From an uncultured Erysipelotrichales bacterium (GTDB lineage Bacteria > Bacillota_I > Bacilli_A > Erysipelotrichales > Coprobacillaceae): 26,977 nt of DNA. Shown here piece after piece: positions 7,728 through 15,368 of the stretch. Both the position numbers and the translations under genes were made by a program. How positions within the stretch are numbered: the first letter of the stretch is position 1; the number at the start of each line of letters is the position of its first letter. The notes beneath the pieces were generated by a model. The model searched no databases. It was not told the origin of the DNA and was given only the letters and a program-made list of their open reading frames with translations. The stretch covers positions 1 to 26,977 of the forward strand of contig CAJUJC010000008.1 in assembly GCA_910586805.1 (NCBI GenBank), read 5' to 3'.

Positions 7728-10700
7728 TTATGATTTATTTTCTAACATTAATACTTTTTGTTTTCTTTTACGTTTTGTCAACAATATTCCAACTCCGCTC
7801 ATAATCATAAACCCAATAAATATTCCTGATATATCATTATCATAAGTCTTTAGTATTTTTGTTGCAATACGTTTATTTTCCATAACAACTTTCTTCCCAT
7901 CCATTGCAACAAACACTATATCATCAGCTAATACATAATAATCAGGAGCATAAATTTCCCTCATTATATATTCTTTTCCTTCTACAAGATAATGAATATA
8001 ATGAGATTCATCCCCTGAAATCCATTCATCAATAATTTCATCAGTTTTCTTATCAAGAATTTGAATTTTAGCACCTGTAAGCTCTCTATTCCCTGTTGAA
8101 TCTACTTTTAAAAATTCCATTTCAGTTGGTTTATTATCAATTTCAATTGTTATTAATTCTTCATTTTTTGTAATTTCAACTTTATAAATATGATTGTTCA
8201 ATACATATCCATCAACTTGTTTTGCCTCTTGTATATAATAAGTACCTATTTCCATATTTTCAAATCTAGCAACACCATTTACATTTGTTTTCACTTTTTT
8301 AATAACATTTATCATAGATTCATCAGCAGAAATATTGAATTCTACATCCTTTAAGATTTTTGTACTATCAAAACTATCTTTCTTAAGAATTTCAATATTT
8401 CCTCTTACAAGTTTATTTTCAATCATTCCACCACCAATAATTACTTTGTATGACGAAACATCAGCTCCATGATATCCAATTTCAAAATCATATTCATTGA
8501 TATCTAAAATATAATTTGGATTTGTTTGAAGTTCCTTTAAATAATAAACCCCATTTGGTAAATCAGGCATATTTGTTAGATGTCCATTTTCATCAATTCC
8601 TGATGTAGTAATCATTGTCCCACTTTTAATGCCAACATTTCCTTTATAATCATAAATATCTTCTCTTGCATAAATACCAAACACAACATCTTTATACGCT
8701 TCAACAAGATTATCATGTTGTTTAGGCATTTCTAGTATTTTGGTAAACTCAATCTCAACTATTGGTCTTTTGTTGTAAAGTTCTTCCTTGACAATTTGTA
8801 ATTCACTGGATTGATTGTCTTTGATTTCAAAGTAATGTTTATTTGTATCAGTAATATATCCATGGGGTGTCTTTGTTTCCACATAATAGTATTTTCCTAC
8901 TAATAAATCCTGTGATTGTATTGGTTCTAAATCACTTTCCAACGTTTGAACTTTTTGATCTTTCTTATAATAAGTAATACCATTACCCAATGTAATATCT
9001 TCACCTGCATAAATTGTAATCTCACTTTGTAGAAGATTTGACTTTTCCCACACTGGACTTTCAGTTACTCCAAATTCTGTTTGACCTGTCACTGTTTGAT
9101 TGAAAATCTCACCTGTTTTATTCCACTCAAGTCTTCCTTTCACAAGTTCATTTTGCATCACAATCTTATTTTCTTCAGCCTTAACTAAGTTCCCTTCATT
9201 ATCTACAATAAATAAATCGCCATACTTATCTAATTCAAATTCAATATCTTGAGCTAGATAGAAACCTTTAACAGAAGATGTTTCTCTTAATACATAACGT
9301 TTTTCAGTTTCAAGATTTTTAATAACTTTAGATTCTTTACCAGATATCCATGTTATAAATAAACTATCTTTTTTATCCTTTTCAAAAATAGTCATTGTAT
9401 TCCCTTCAAGTTCTTTAGAAGTCGTCATATCAATCTTAGAAATTTCAACTTCTGTTTCTTTATCAGTTTTAGTTTTTGTAAGTTCTAAAACTTGTATATC
9501 TTGTCCTGCATAAGTTGTAGTAACCTCTACTGGTGTTTCATCTAATTCATAGCCAATAGGTGCTTTTATTTCAATAAAAAGAAATTCATTATCTAAAGGT
9601 AAATCCAAATCAACAGTTGCTTTCCCATCTTCATTAGTAATAACATGAGATAAAACTGTTCCTTTTTCTACAATAATATCACCATCTACATTTGTAATAT
9701 CTTCATTTGCAATAAAATCAAACTCTCCATCTTTTAACAATACTTTTTCTTCAGTATCTTTTTTCAAAAGTGAAAGATTAACCTTTTGTCTTTCATTAAC
9801 AAAACCTGTATCTTCAAAAACAACTGATGTATTTTCATCAGCATATTTCAAAACAACTGTTTTGACTTCTTTATTCAATACCATTCCAGAAGGAGCTTTA
9901 CTTTCATAAACTTCATAAGTACCCAAAGGAAGTTTTTGAGAGGTTGCTTTTCCATTTTCACCAGTAATCATTGTTTCTATAATTTCACCTTTTTGATACA
10001 AAATAGTTCCATCATTTGAAGGATCTAAAATATCTTCACCTGCTCTAATCTTGTATTCAGCATCGGGCAATCCTCTTTCTTCATAAATAAACTGTCCATC
10101 TTCATAACCAATTAAGACTTCACCACGTTTTTCAACAGTAATTTGACCTTTTACAGAAACATCCGATTTATGAACAGTAATAACTGGTGTTGTTCCATCT
10201 GCTAATGTTTCATACATATTAGCATTTGTTACTTTAAATTTAACTGGTGTTTCATCCAAGATATAACCATATGGTGCATGAATTTCTTCAAGTTGGTATT
10301 CTCCTGCACTTAGTTTTTCATTGATAATAATATAACCATCTTCATTTGTTTTCCATGTATCAGTATAGAATCCATCAAAAATATTCCAGTTCCAATAACC
10401 TATATACTCTCCTGCACTAAATTTCTTTCCATCCACTGTTACATCAGTTAATGCCTTGATTTTGAATGTTGTATCAGGTAAATGAATTATCTTACCAGTT
10501 TCTTTATCAAGTTTAACTGCTTTCACTAAGGCACTAAATGATTCATCTACAATAATATTATTTGTAAACTCTTGTGAATTTCTATTATCTTCTGTAATCG
10601 TTACAAAGAAATCATCAGCAGTTGCATAATCTAAAGCTGGTTTCGTTTCCATTACTCGATATGTTCCATATGGTAATTCAATAGACTTGTCATAGCCTTT

Positions 10701-12809
10701 TTCATCAGTCACTAAAATATCATATGTTGGTGCATTATCCCACCCCATACGTTGAACATCACTTTCCAGCTTAACTGTAAATTCAACACCTTTTAAAGGT
10801 GGTACAACACCAGATGAACCAGAAACATGACCTACCTTTAAGACTTCAAAAGCTTGTTTCTTAATAGTTTCTAAAACTGTTCCATCTTTTTTAATAATAG
10901 CCTCACCATGATTTGTATAAGATAAATCAAAGTTGTATTCAGTATTATCCAACAGATATCCTTCACTTGGCTCAATTTCTTTGACATAATATTTTCCATT
11001 ATATAAATGGTCAAATTGAATTTCACCATTTTTGTTTGTTTTTGCTGTTGCAAGTAATGTACCTGCATTAGCCTTTACATTCTTAACTGATAAATCAGTA
11101 CCTTTTGAAAGTTTAATCTCATTGATAGATCCTGATATTTGATTATACTGAACAATACCAGTTGTTCCATCTGCATGAGCAATATTTTCTCTGGCATACA
11201 ATCCATAAGTTGCATTTTGAAGAGTTGCATCACCCTGAGCACCATCATGATTATTATCAAAAATATTTTCATCCTTACCATTGACCAGTTCTCTATCCTT
11301 CTTGACAAATGACAAAGAGGCTCGTTGAACCTTATCATCAACAGTTACACTTTCATCAGTAATAGAAACTTCCTGTCCTGCATAACTTAATGTTACATCA
11401 TATTTCTTTGTATTTAATACATATCCATCAGGAGCAGTGATTTCTTTTACATAATAATCTCCTAAATAAAGATTATTTAATGTTGCTTTTCCATTTGTAG
11501 CAGTTGCTGGAAAGGTTGCTACTAACTGATCTTTTGCATATAAAGTTCCAGTATGTCCATCAGGATGAACAATTGGATTTTTCGCATACAATCCATAAAT
11601 AGCCTGAGCAACCTGATTATTTGTTTCACTATCTAACTTTGTAATGTTAATAGTACCTAACTGGCGTTTATTTGTTACTGAAAAAGAAACACTACCTGAA
11701 CCATCACCACTTGCATAATCCTTACTTATAATGTTTGTATTTGTATTTAGATAATATTCATTTCTTGTCTTTGTTTCAACTGCCTTATAAGTATGTTTTT
11801 CATCTAACAGTTTTTGAACTTCAGCCTTTGCTTTTGCCAATGCTTTCTTTTCAGCCGAAGCAAGTGCAGTTGCTTTTGAATAAAACACATTGCTAGGTAA
11901 TTTATCCTTATTCAATTTAGTATGAAAATCATCAGCATTTGAAATATATTCTTCAGTTGCACTTCCTTCCTTAGAATATCTTTTTTCAAAAGTATAACTT
12001 ACCTTTCCTTCATTATTTGTTCTAACAGTTGTAATTTTAGAATTATCTCTATATAATTCAAATTCTACATTCCCCAATCCAACACCTGTATCAACATCAG
12101 TTTTGTTGATATTCAATGTAATTTGGTCTGTAACAGCATAACTTTCTTTTGCAGTTACTTCATCATAAATAGGATTTGGAATAAATGTATTAGGTGTCCC
12201 AACTGGAACAACAGGTTGTTGCGCTGAAGATCCATCTTCCCAAACGGAATAGTTTCCTGTAGTGGGTTGATTCAAGATACTATTAGACCATATTCCACTT
12301 GCATTTGTATAATACATATCAATAATATCATCAATATTATATTCAACATCTGGTGAATAATAATCTAATGTTTTTTCATATATATCACCTAATTTACTTA
12401 AATTATTATTAACCCCTGCTTGAATAGCCCATATTGTAGCCTGAGCTACTGCTTTCATTTCATCAGTCTTCGAAGTGTTCTTATACCAGTTTAATACCTG
12501 TTTGATTGCTCCTGAAACTTGTTGATCAGTTTTTGCTACATAATAACTACTTCTCATGCTCTTACCATGTGCTAAACAAAAAGCATCTGCACCACCAATA
12601 TGAATTTCATATAAATTGGCTGTTGAGCCTAAATGAGGAATATCTATACCCTCAGCTAAGATATTTACACTTGCTTTTGTTTCAGGTAGATATTCTACTG
12701 CAAAAACATTTTTCACACCATTAAAATCAATGCAAGTAAGTGTCATCAGTAACACTAAAGATAATTTTAATAATTTACTAGCTACTTTATTTATTTTCTT
12801 CATTACCAT
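7728..12809 (-). CDS. Giant surface adhesin: thioester domain plus Cna-B/SpaA-like repeat array
   Basis: A 1693-residue secreted protein. A signal peptide covers residues 1-37 (cleavage after VFA). A thioester domain follows: Cys78 in AFCLAHGK and Gln123 in VAQATIWAI are the pair expected to form the internal thioester, which in this family can bond covalently to host ligands. From about residue 232 to 1640 runs an array of about a dozen Cna-B/SpaA-like domains. Each ends in an E-box strand such as YYVKEITAPDGYVL or YQLEEIHAPYGYIL, whose Glu normally catalyses a Lys-Asn isopeptide bond. The first repeat carries an Ala/Lys-rich insert (about 311-340), probably helical. The C-terminus has one membrane helix (about 1660-1678) and a basic tail, but the sorting signal is degenerate: LKTYDND in place of an LPxTG-like motif. 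The start has AGAGG five bases upstream. No sortase or pilin partner is visible. Confidence 0.9.
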   Translation of the reverse strand: MVMKKINKVASKLLKLSLVLLMTLTCIDFNGVKNVFAVEYLPETKASVNILAEGIDIPHLGSTANLYEIHIGGADAFCLAHGKSMRSSYYVAKTDQQVSGAIKQVLNWYKNTSKTDEMKAVAQATIWAIQAGVNNNLSKLGDIYEKTLDYYSPDVEYNIDDIIDMYYTNASGIWSNSILNQPTTGNYSVWEDGSSAQQPVVPVGTPNTFIPNPIYDEVTAKESYAVTDQITLNINKTDVDTGVGLGNVEFELYRDNSKITTVRTNNEGKVSYTFEKRYSKEGSATEEYISNADDFHTKLNKDKLPSNVFYSKATALASAEKKALAKAKAEVQKLLDEKHTYKAVETKTRNEYYLNTNTNIISKDYASGDGSGSVSFSVTNKRQLGTINITKLDSETNNQVAQAIYGLYAKNPIVHPDGHTGTLYAKDQLVATFPATATNGKATLNNLYLGDYYVKEITAPDGYVLNTKKYDVTLSYAGQEVSITDESVTVDDKVQRASLSFVKKDRELVNGKDENIFDNNHDGAQGDATLQNATYGLYARENIAHADGTTGIVQYNQISGSINEIKLSKGTDLSVKNVKANAGTLLATAKTNKNGEIQFDHLYNGKYYVKEIEPSEGYLLDNTEYNFDLSYTNHGEAIIKKDGTVLETIKKQAFEVLKVGHVSGSSGVVPPLKGVEFTVKLESDVQRMGWDNAPTYDILVTDEKGYDKSIELPYGTYRVMETKPALDYATADDFFVTITEDNRNSQEFTNNIIVDESFSALVKAVKLDKETGKIIHLPDTTFKIKALTDVTVDGKKFSAGEYIGYWNWNIFDGFYTDTWKTNEDGYIIINEKLSAGEYQLEEIHAPYGYILDETPVKFKVTNANMYETLADGTTPVITVHKSDVSVKGQITVEKRGEVLIGYEDGQFIYEERGLPDAEYKIRAGEDILDPSNDGTILYQKGEIIETMITGENGKATSQKLPLGTYEVYESKAPSGMVLNKEVKTVVLKYADENTSVVFEDTGFVNERQKVNLSLLKKDTEEKVLLKDGEFDFIANEDITNVDGDIIVEKGTVLSHVITNEDGKATVDLDLPLDNEFLFIEIKAPIGYELDETPVEVTTTYAGQDIQVLELTKTKTDKETEVEISKIDMTTSKELEGNTMTIFEKDKKDSLFITWISGKESKVIKNLETEKRYVLRETSSVKGFYLAQDIEFELDKYGDLFIVDNEGNLVKAEENKIVMQNELVKGRLEWNKTGEIFNQTVTGQTEFGVTESPVWEKSNLLQSEITIYAGEDITLGNGITYYKKDQKVQTLESDLEPIQSQDLLVGKYYYVETKTPHGYITDTNKHYFEIKDNQSSELQIVKEELYNKRPIVEIEFTKILEMPKQHDNLVEAYKDVVFGIYAREDIYDYKGNVGIKSGTMITTSGIDENGHLTNMPDLPNGVYYLKELQTNPNYILDINEYDFEIGYHGADVSSYKVIIGGGMIENKLVRGNIEILKKDSFDSTKILKDVEFNISADESMINVIKKVKTNVNGVARFENMEIGTYYIQEAKQVDGYVLNNHIYKVEITKNEELITIEIDNKPTEMEFLKVDSTGNRELTGAKIQILDKKTDEIIDEWISGDESHYIHYLVEGKEYIMREIYAPDYYVLADDIVFVAMDGKKVVMENKRIATKILKTYDNDISGIFIGFMIMSGVGILLTKRKRKQKVLMLENKS

Positions 12810-13045
12810 TTAAACCTCTCATTATATTTGTAATTTTAAAGTTGTTACATCCAACTATATATCTTTTTCTATGTAAAAAAAGATATACACGTCTGTATAT
12901 CAATTTATTACTTGTTTCTTTTTTATTACTATTATAATCCCTGTTGACATCATGAAGATGTCAGCCAAATCCTAATGAATAGCATATCAAGATAATTTCT
13001 TTCATTTTCCAGCTTCCTTTCTTAAAAAAATATTCAAAAATTGTA
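12810..13045 (-). promoter_or_regulatory. Adhesin upstream region with palindromes and candidate promoter
   Basis: This gap holds the adhesin control region. On the minus strand a TATAAT lies at 12931-12936. A perfect 7-bp inverted repeat (12945-12951 with 12957-12963) covers the place where its -35 would be and looks like an operator. Closer to the gene, a perfect 8-bp inverted repeat (12882-12889 with 12894-12901) and an ATATCTTTTT/AAAAAGATAT pair (about 12859-12886) could fold in the leader. No regulator can be named from the sequence. Confidence 0.4.
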
Positions 13046-13083
13046 ATAGAGTAGAGGGAAACTAACAAGTTTCGCCCCTCTCG

Positions 13084-13117
13084 TTGCACCGTACGTACGG
13101 GTCTCGTATACGGCGCT
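13084..13117 (-). ncRNA. Group II intron domain V
   Basis: A 34-base hairpin on the minus strand with the conserved AGC triad at its 5' side, a GAGA-type loop and a CCGTAC/GTACGG stem broken by the usual bulge. This is the catalytic heart of the ribozyme and confirms that the element is a group II intron, not just a free reverse transcriptase gene. Confidence 0.85.
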
Positions 13118-13133
13118 ACATTTATATGTTAAA

Positions 13134-14432
13134 TTACAACTGTCTTAGATAGTAATCTAGGGGGTTGACCAGTCCTGGTCGATTCCCTTTTCTTATGGCT
13201 AATATATCTTGATTTAGTAAAAAGTTAACGACATTACCAGCTGCCCTTTTATATAAACCTAGTCGTGAATTTGCGACTGAGTATATTTGTTCATCACTGA
13301 ATTTGTATGGGAGCTTTCTATTTAGTAACTGTAGACTTCTTTCTATTTTGCCTGGTTTCTTCCATTGTTTGATAATGATGACACGTATCTTATGTCTCAG
13401 CCATTGCCCAAATTCGTCTATAAAAATCTTCATTCTACCTATTCTAAAATAGTTTATCCAACCTTTGACGATTTGATTAATACGAGTAAACGTTACTGCA
13501 TTGCTTCTTGCAGTGCACTTCTTACGAATAAGTTCTTGTAGACATTTGTCATAGAGCTTTATTTTACTCTTGTTGTTGGGTCTGCATTCCCATTTGGATG
13601 TTGTTTTAAGATACGTAAATCCTAAGAAACTACTTTTGGTTGGGCGTACAACTTTTGTCTTCGTTGCACTCACCTTTAAGAATAACTTCCTTTCTAGCCA
13701 TGATGTCACTGATTTCATTACCCTATTGGCACTCATCTCACTTTTAACGAAGATATTACTATCATCCGCATACCTTACAAAACGAAGACCTTTTTCTTCT
13801 AACTCTTTATCAAATTTATCGAGATATATATTTGATAATATTGGTGATAGCGGACCTCCTTGAGGCATACCGAGAGTATTTGGCTTTACTAAGCCTTTCT
13901 CCATAATACCTGCTTGTAAGAATTTTCTTATAAGATGCAAGGTCGTTGAATCATTGACATTTTCTCTAAGAATTGAAATTAATTTATCATGATTTACCGT
14001 ATCAAAGTAGGCTTCTATATCTAAATCAATCACCCATTCAAATCCCTCATTGAGATATTCTAGTGTTCTTTCCATAGCATCATGTGCACTCCTATGTGGT
14101 CGAAATCCAAAGCTATTATTACTAAATTTATTATCATAAATTTGTGTTAGTACTTGCGCGACGGCTTGTTGAATAACCCTATCAACTACAGTTGGGATTC
14201 CTAATGGTCTTTTCTTTCCATTTGATTCAGGTATATATACCCGTTTTACAGATTGAGGCTTATAGTTCTTTTCTAAAATAGATTGTTTAATGCTCTCCAT
14301 ATTCTTTTCAAGATATTCATCAATTTCATATACTGTCATCTTATCGACTCCAGGTACACCTTTATTACTTTTGACTCTTCTAATAGCCTCATTTAAGTTT
14401 TCATCACTTAAAATCACTTTAATTAACTCCAT
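13134..14432 (-). CDS. ltrA: Group II intron reverse transcriptase/maturase (LtrA-like)
   Basis: The intron-encoded protein helps splicing (maturase) and copies the intron into DNA at new sites. From ATG 14432 it is 432 residues. Reverse transcriptase motifs are all present: NKGVPGVDKMTV, KRPLGIPTVVDRVIQQA, FGFRPHRSAHDA, WVIDLDIEAYFDTVNHD, GMPQGGPLSPILSNIYLD and the catalytic FVRYADDSNIF. The maturase (X) domain follows (INQIVKGWINYFRIG). There is no C-terminal HNH endonuclease, as in class C introns. The frame is open to 14495, but MELIKVILSDENL is where family proteins normally begin and AAGGAG lies 10 bases upstream; ATG 14495 or 14474 are alternatives. It looks intact and so probably active. 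Confidence 0.93.
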   Translation of the reverse strand: MELIKVILSDENLNEAIRRVKSNKGVPGVDKMTVYEIDEYLEKNMESIKQSILEKNYKPQSVKRVYIPESNGKKRPLGIPTVVDRVIQQAVAQVLTQIYDNKFSNNSFGFRPHRSAHDAMERTLEYLNEGFEWVIDLDIEAYFDTVNHDKLISILRENVNDSTTLHLIRKFLQAGIMEKGLVKPNTLGMPQGGPLSPILSNIYLDKFDKELEEKGLRFVRYADDSNIFVKSEMSANRVMKSVTSWLERKLFLKVSATKTKVVRPTKSSFLGFTYLKTTSKWECRPNNKSKIKLYDKCLQELIRKKCTARSNAVTFTRINQIVKGWINYFRIGRMKIFIDEFGQWLRHKIRVIIIKQWKKPGKIERSLQLLNRKLPYKFSDEQIYSVANSRLGLYKRAAGNVVNFLLNQDILAIRKGNRPGLVNPLDYYLRQL

Positions 14433-14972
14433 GTTGTTGTTTCTCCTTCCATTTGTAAATTTATTTGGAACCATTCCCTCTATCTTCATCCCCATAGAAT
14501 TACGATTTCTATTTCTAGGATTATCCTCGATTTCGAACTATCCAAACATTGCTTGTGGTGAATAACGCCATATAAACATTAGGTCCTTTGGTATTGGTGA
14601 GATACCTACTACGACCTCAGCTGACTTCCCTTAGTGAACCTTTTTCGACCGATGGTACCATCACTGATTTTAAAGTTTACTGGACTTCATCGTCTAAGGG
14701 ACCTCCCGGGGTAATTCACTAATCCTATCTCTTTCACAACGCCTTGATTTACTGTCTTGGTTTTACGTTTACCTTTAGGACTTTGATTTGTTTAGCAATC
14801 TCATCCACCATTTAGCCTTATATCAAGTTTCTGTTCGTACGCTCAAAAGAGTCGCTACACCACTTCCTTCATCCTCAACATTACTGTTGTCGACTTGTGG
14901 GTCACTACACTTGGCGGTAAATACCTGTGGTTGGTTTATCCCCAACTGAATTAGTGCCATGCCCGGCACACT

Positions 14973-15009
14973 AAAAAAGCAGATTATCTTTTCATTTCAT
15001 AATCTGCTT
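14973..15009 (-). terminator. Rho-independent terminator next to the intron 5' splice site
   Basis: An 11-bp stem (14977-14987 with 14999-15009) is followed on the minus strand by a run of T (14973-14978) and then, after one A, by the first base of the group II intron. It is the 5' exon and target of the intron. The gene it originally ended is unclear; the nearest minus-strand units are the antitoxin RNA and the CAP lipoprotein gene. Confidence 0.85.
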
Positions 15010-15057
15010 AATATCATCAATTATTTAATTTTATAAATATAAAAATCTGTCGAAATA

Positions 15058-15066
15058 TGTTATAAT
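15058..15066 (+). promoter_or_regulatory. Extended -10 promoter of the toxin mRNA
   Basis: TGT followed by a perfect TATAAT (15061-15066). The -35 is weak, but the extended -10 makes up for this. The transcript should start near 15073, giving a leader of about 33 bases. Confidence 0.65.
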
Positions 15067-15082
15067 AAATTTGTTATCGTTT

Positions 15083-15098
15083 CCTCCTTGAAAGGAGG
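15083..15098 (+). promoter_or_regulatory. Hairpin sequestering the toxin Shine-Dalgarno
   Basis: CCTCCT (15083-15088) pairs perfectly with the AGGAGG Shine-Dalgarno (15093-15098) across a four-base loop. The ribosome-binding site of the 29-codon ORF is therefore hidden inside the leader, as in the Fst toxin mRNA (RNA I) of pAD1, where a stem-loop limits toxin translation. Confidence 0.75.
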
Positions 15099-15105
15099 TG
15101 GTATA

Positions 15106-15195
15106 GTGTTTATCAACATGATTATATCTGTTGTGACTGATGTAATTACATATATCATCAGTAAATGGCTAGACAGATACTTTGACGATAATTAG
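15106..15195 (+). CDS. 29-residue membrane peptide, putative Fst-like type I toxin
   Basis: A 29-codon ORF starting at GTG 15106, seven bases after a perfect AGGAGG; the in-frame ATG at 15118 is too far from it. The peptide has one hydrophobic stretch (residues 2-18, broken by single Asn, Thr and Asp) and a polar tail, IISKWLDRYFDDN. The tail lines up with the end of the Fst toxin of pAD1 (ISRVLDEEDD): IS, a basic residue, LD, then two acids. It lacks the Pro usual in the Fst membrane segment, so it may be a divergent member or a separate family. Known Fst peptides insert in the membrane and poison the cell. Toxicity here is inferred from the peptide and from the RNA layout: hidden ribosome-binding site, direct repeats and convergent antisense promoter. 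Confidence 0.7.
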   Translation: MFINMIISVVTDVITYIISKWLDRYFDDN

Positions 15196-15210
15196 CCTAA
15201 GTGCTAGGCT
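15194..15210 (+). other. Small hairpin at the toxin stop codon
   Basis: A perfect 6-bp stem (AGCCTA/TAGGCT, 15194-15199 with 15205-15210) overlaps the toxin stop codon. It has no T-tract and may protect the mRNA or take part in its folding. Confidence 0.5.
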
Positions 15211-15219
15211 CACTTTAAA

Positions 15220-15287
15220 ATGCTAGAAAAGGTAAGGACTGCACTCCTTACCTTTTCACTTTGTATAGTGTTTATCAACTTACAAAC
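15220..15287 (-). ncRNA. Putative antisense antitoxin RNA (RNA II-like)
   Basis: A minus-strand transcript predicted to start at 15283-15287, below a consensus promoter, and to end just after the shared hairpin at 15227-15256: about 65 bases, close to the size of pAD1 RNA II. It contains the complement of the 17-bp repeat near its 5' end and the complement of the toxin mRNA terminator at its 3' end. It could thus pair with the toxin mRNA at two places, one of them the start codon. No protein is encoded in it. Confidence 0.7.
15227..15256. terminator. Bidirectional terminator shared by toxin mRNA and antisense RNA
   Basis: A perfect 12-bp stem (15227-15238 with 15245-15256, loop CTGCAC) with A on its left flank and T on its right flank, so each strand ends in a short T run. 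It sits between the convergent toxin and antitoxin transcripts. Confidence 0.8.
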
Positions 15288-15289
15288 AT

Positions 15290-15318
15290 ATAATACAACT
15301 AAAAATATAAATTGTCAA
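15290..15318 (-). promoter_or_regulatory. Consensus promoter of the antisense RNA
   Basis: A perfect TTGACA (15313-15318) and TATTAT (15290-15295) on the minus strand with exactly 17 bases between them. It is the best-matching vegetative promoter in the window, and there is no minus-strand ORF for it, only the short antisense RNA. Confidence 0.8.
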
Positions 15319-15339
15319 CATATGAAAATTTTCATATGT
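15318..15339. repeat. 22-bp perfect palindrome behind the antitoxin promoter
   Basis: An 11+11 palindrome with no spacer (arm ACATATGAAAA), touching the -35 of the antisense promoter. It could be an operator or an AT-rich UP-like element. Function unknown. Confidence 0.6.
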
Positions 15340-15368
15340 CATAGTTAGTATATGCTTATATTTAAATT

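Larger units (their letters stand above)
13046..14971 (-). mobile_element. Group II intron, complete, probably bacterial class C
   Basis: A self-splicing, retrotransposing ribozyme of about 1.93 kb on the minus strand. The 5' end at 14971 starts GTGTG, fitting the GUGYG consensus, and continues into CCGGGCATGGC, as in class C introns. Domains I-III fill about 14440-14971 and the reverse transcriptase gene lies in the domain IV region. A 34-base domain V hairpin (13084-13117, with the catalytic AGC at 13115-13117) and a domain VI hairpin follow, ending in CTAT near 13046. The 5' end lies directly after a terminator hairpin, the known target of class C introns. The 3' boundary is good to a few bases. 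The element lies upstream of, and on the same strand as, the adhesin gene. Confidence 0.88.
15101..15279. repeat. 17-bp direct repeat flanking the toxin gene
   Basis: The sequence GTATAGTGTTTATCAAC occurs at 15101-15117, over the toxin start codon, and again without mismatch at 15263-15279, after the bidirectional terminator. The second copy lies at the 5' end of the predicted antisense RNA, so that RNA can pair with the toxin start region. This matches the role of the DRa/DRb repeats in the pAD1 par locus. Confidence 0.85.

Noticed and set aside
12859..12901. Inverted repeats before the adhesin as an invertible (phase-variable) promoter.
   Set aside because: The arms are only a few bases apart, which leaves no segment to invert, and no recombinase gene is near.
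12961..13005. A 14-codon minus-strand ORF (MKEIILICYSLGFG) with a weak ribosome-binding site, just downstream of the intron, as a leader peptide or toxin.
   Set aside because: Too short and without its own promoter or repeats; no run of regulatory codons. Its stop falls in the 7+7 palindrome, which is more easily read as an operator.
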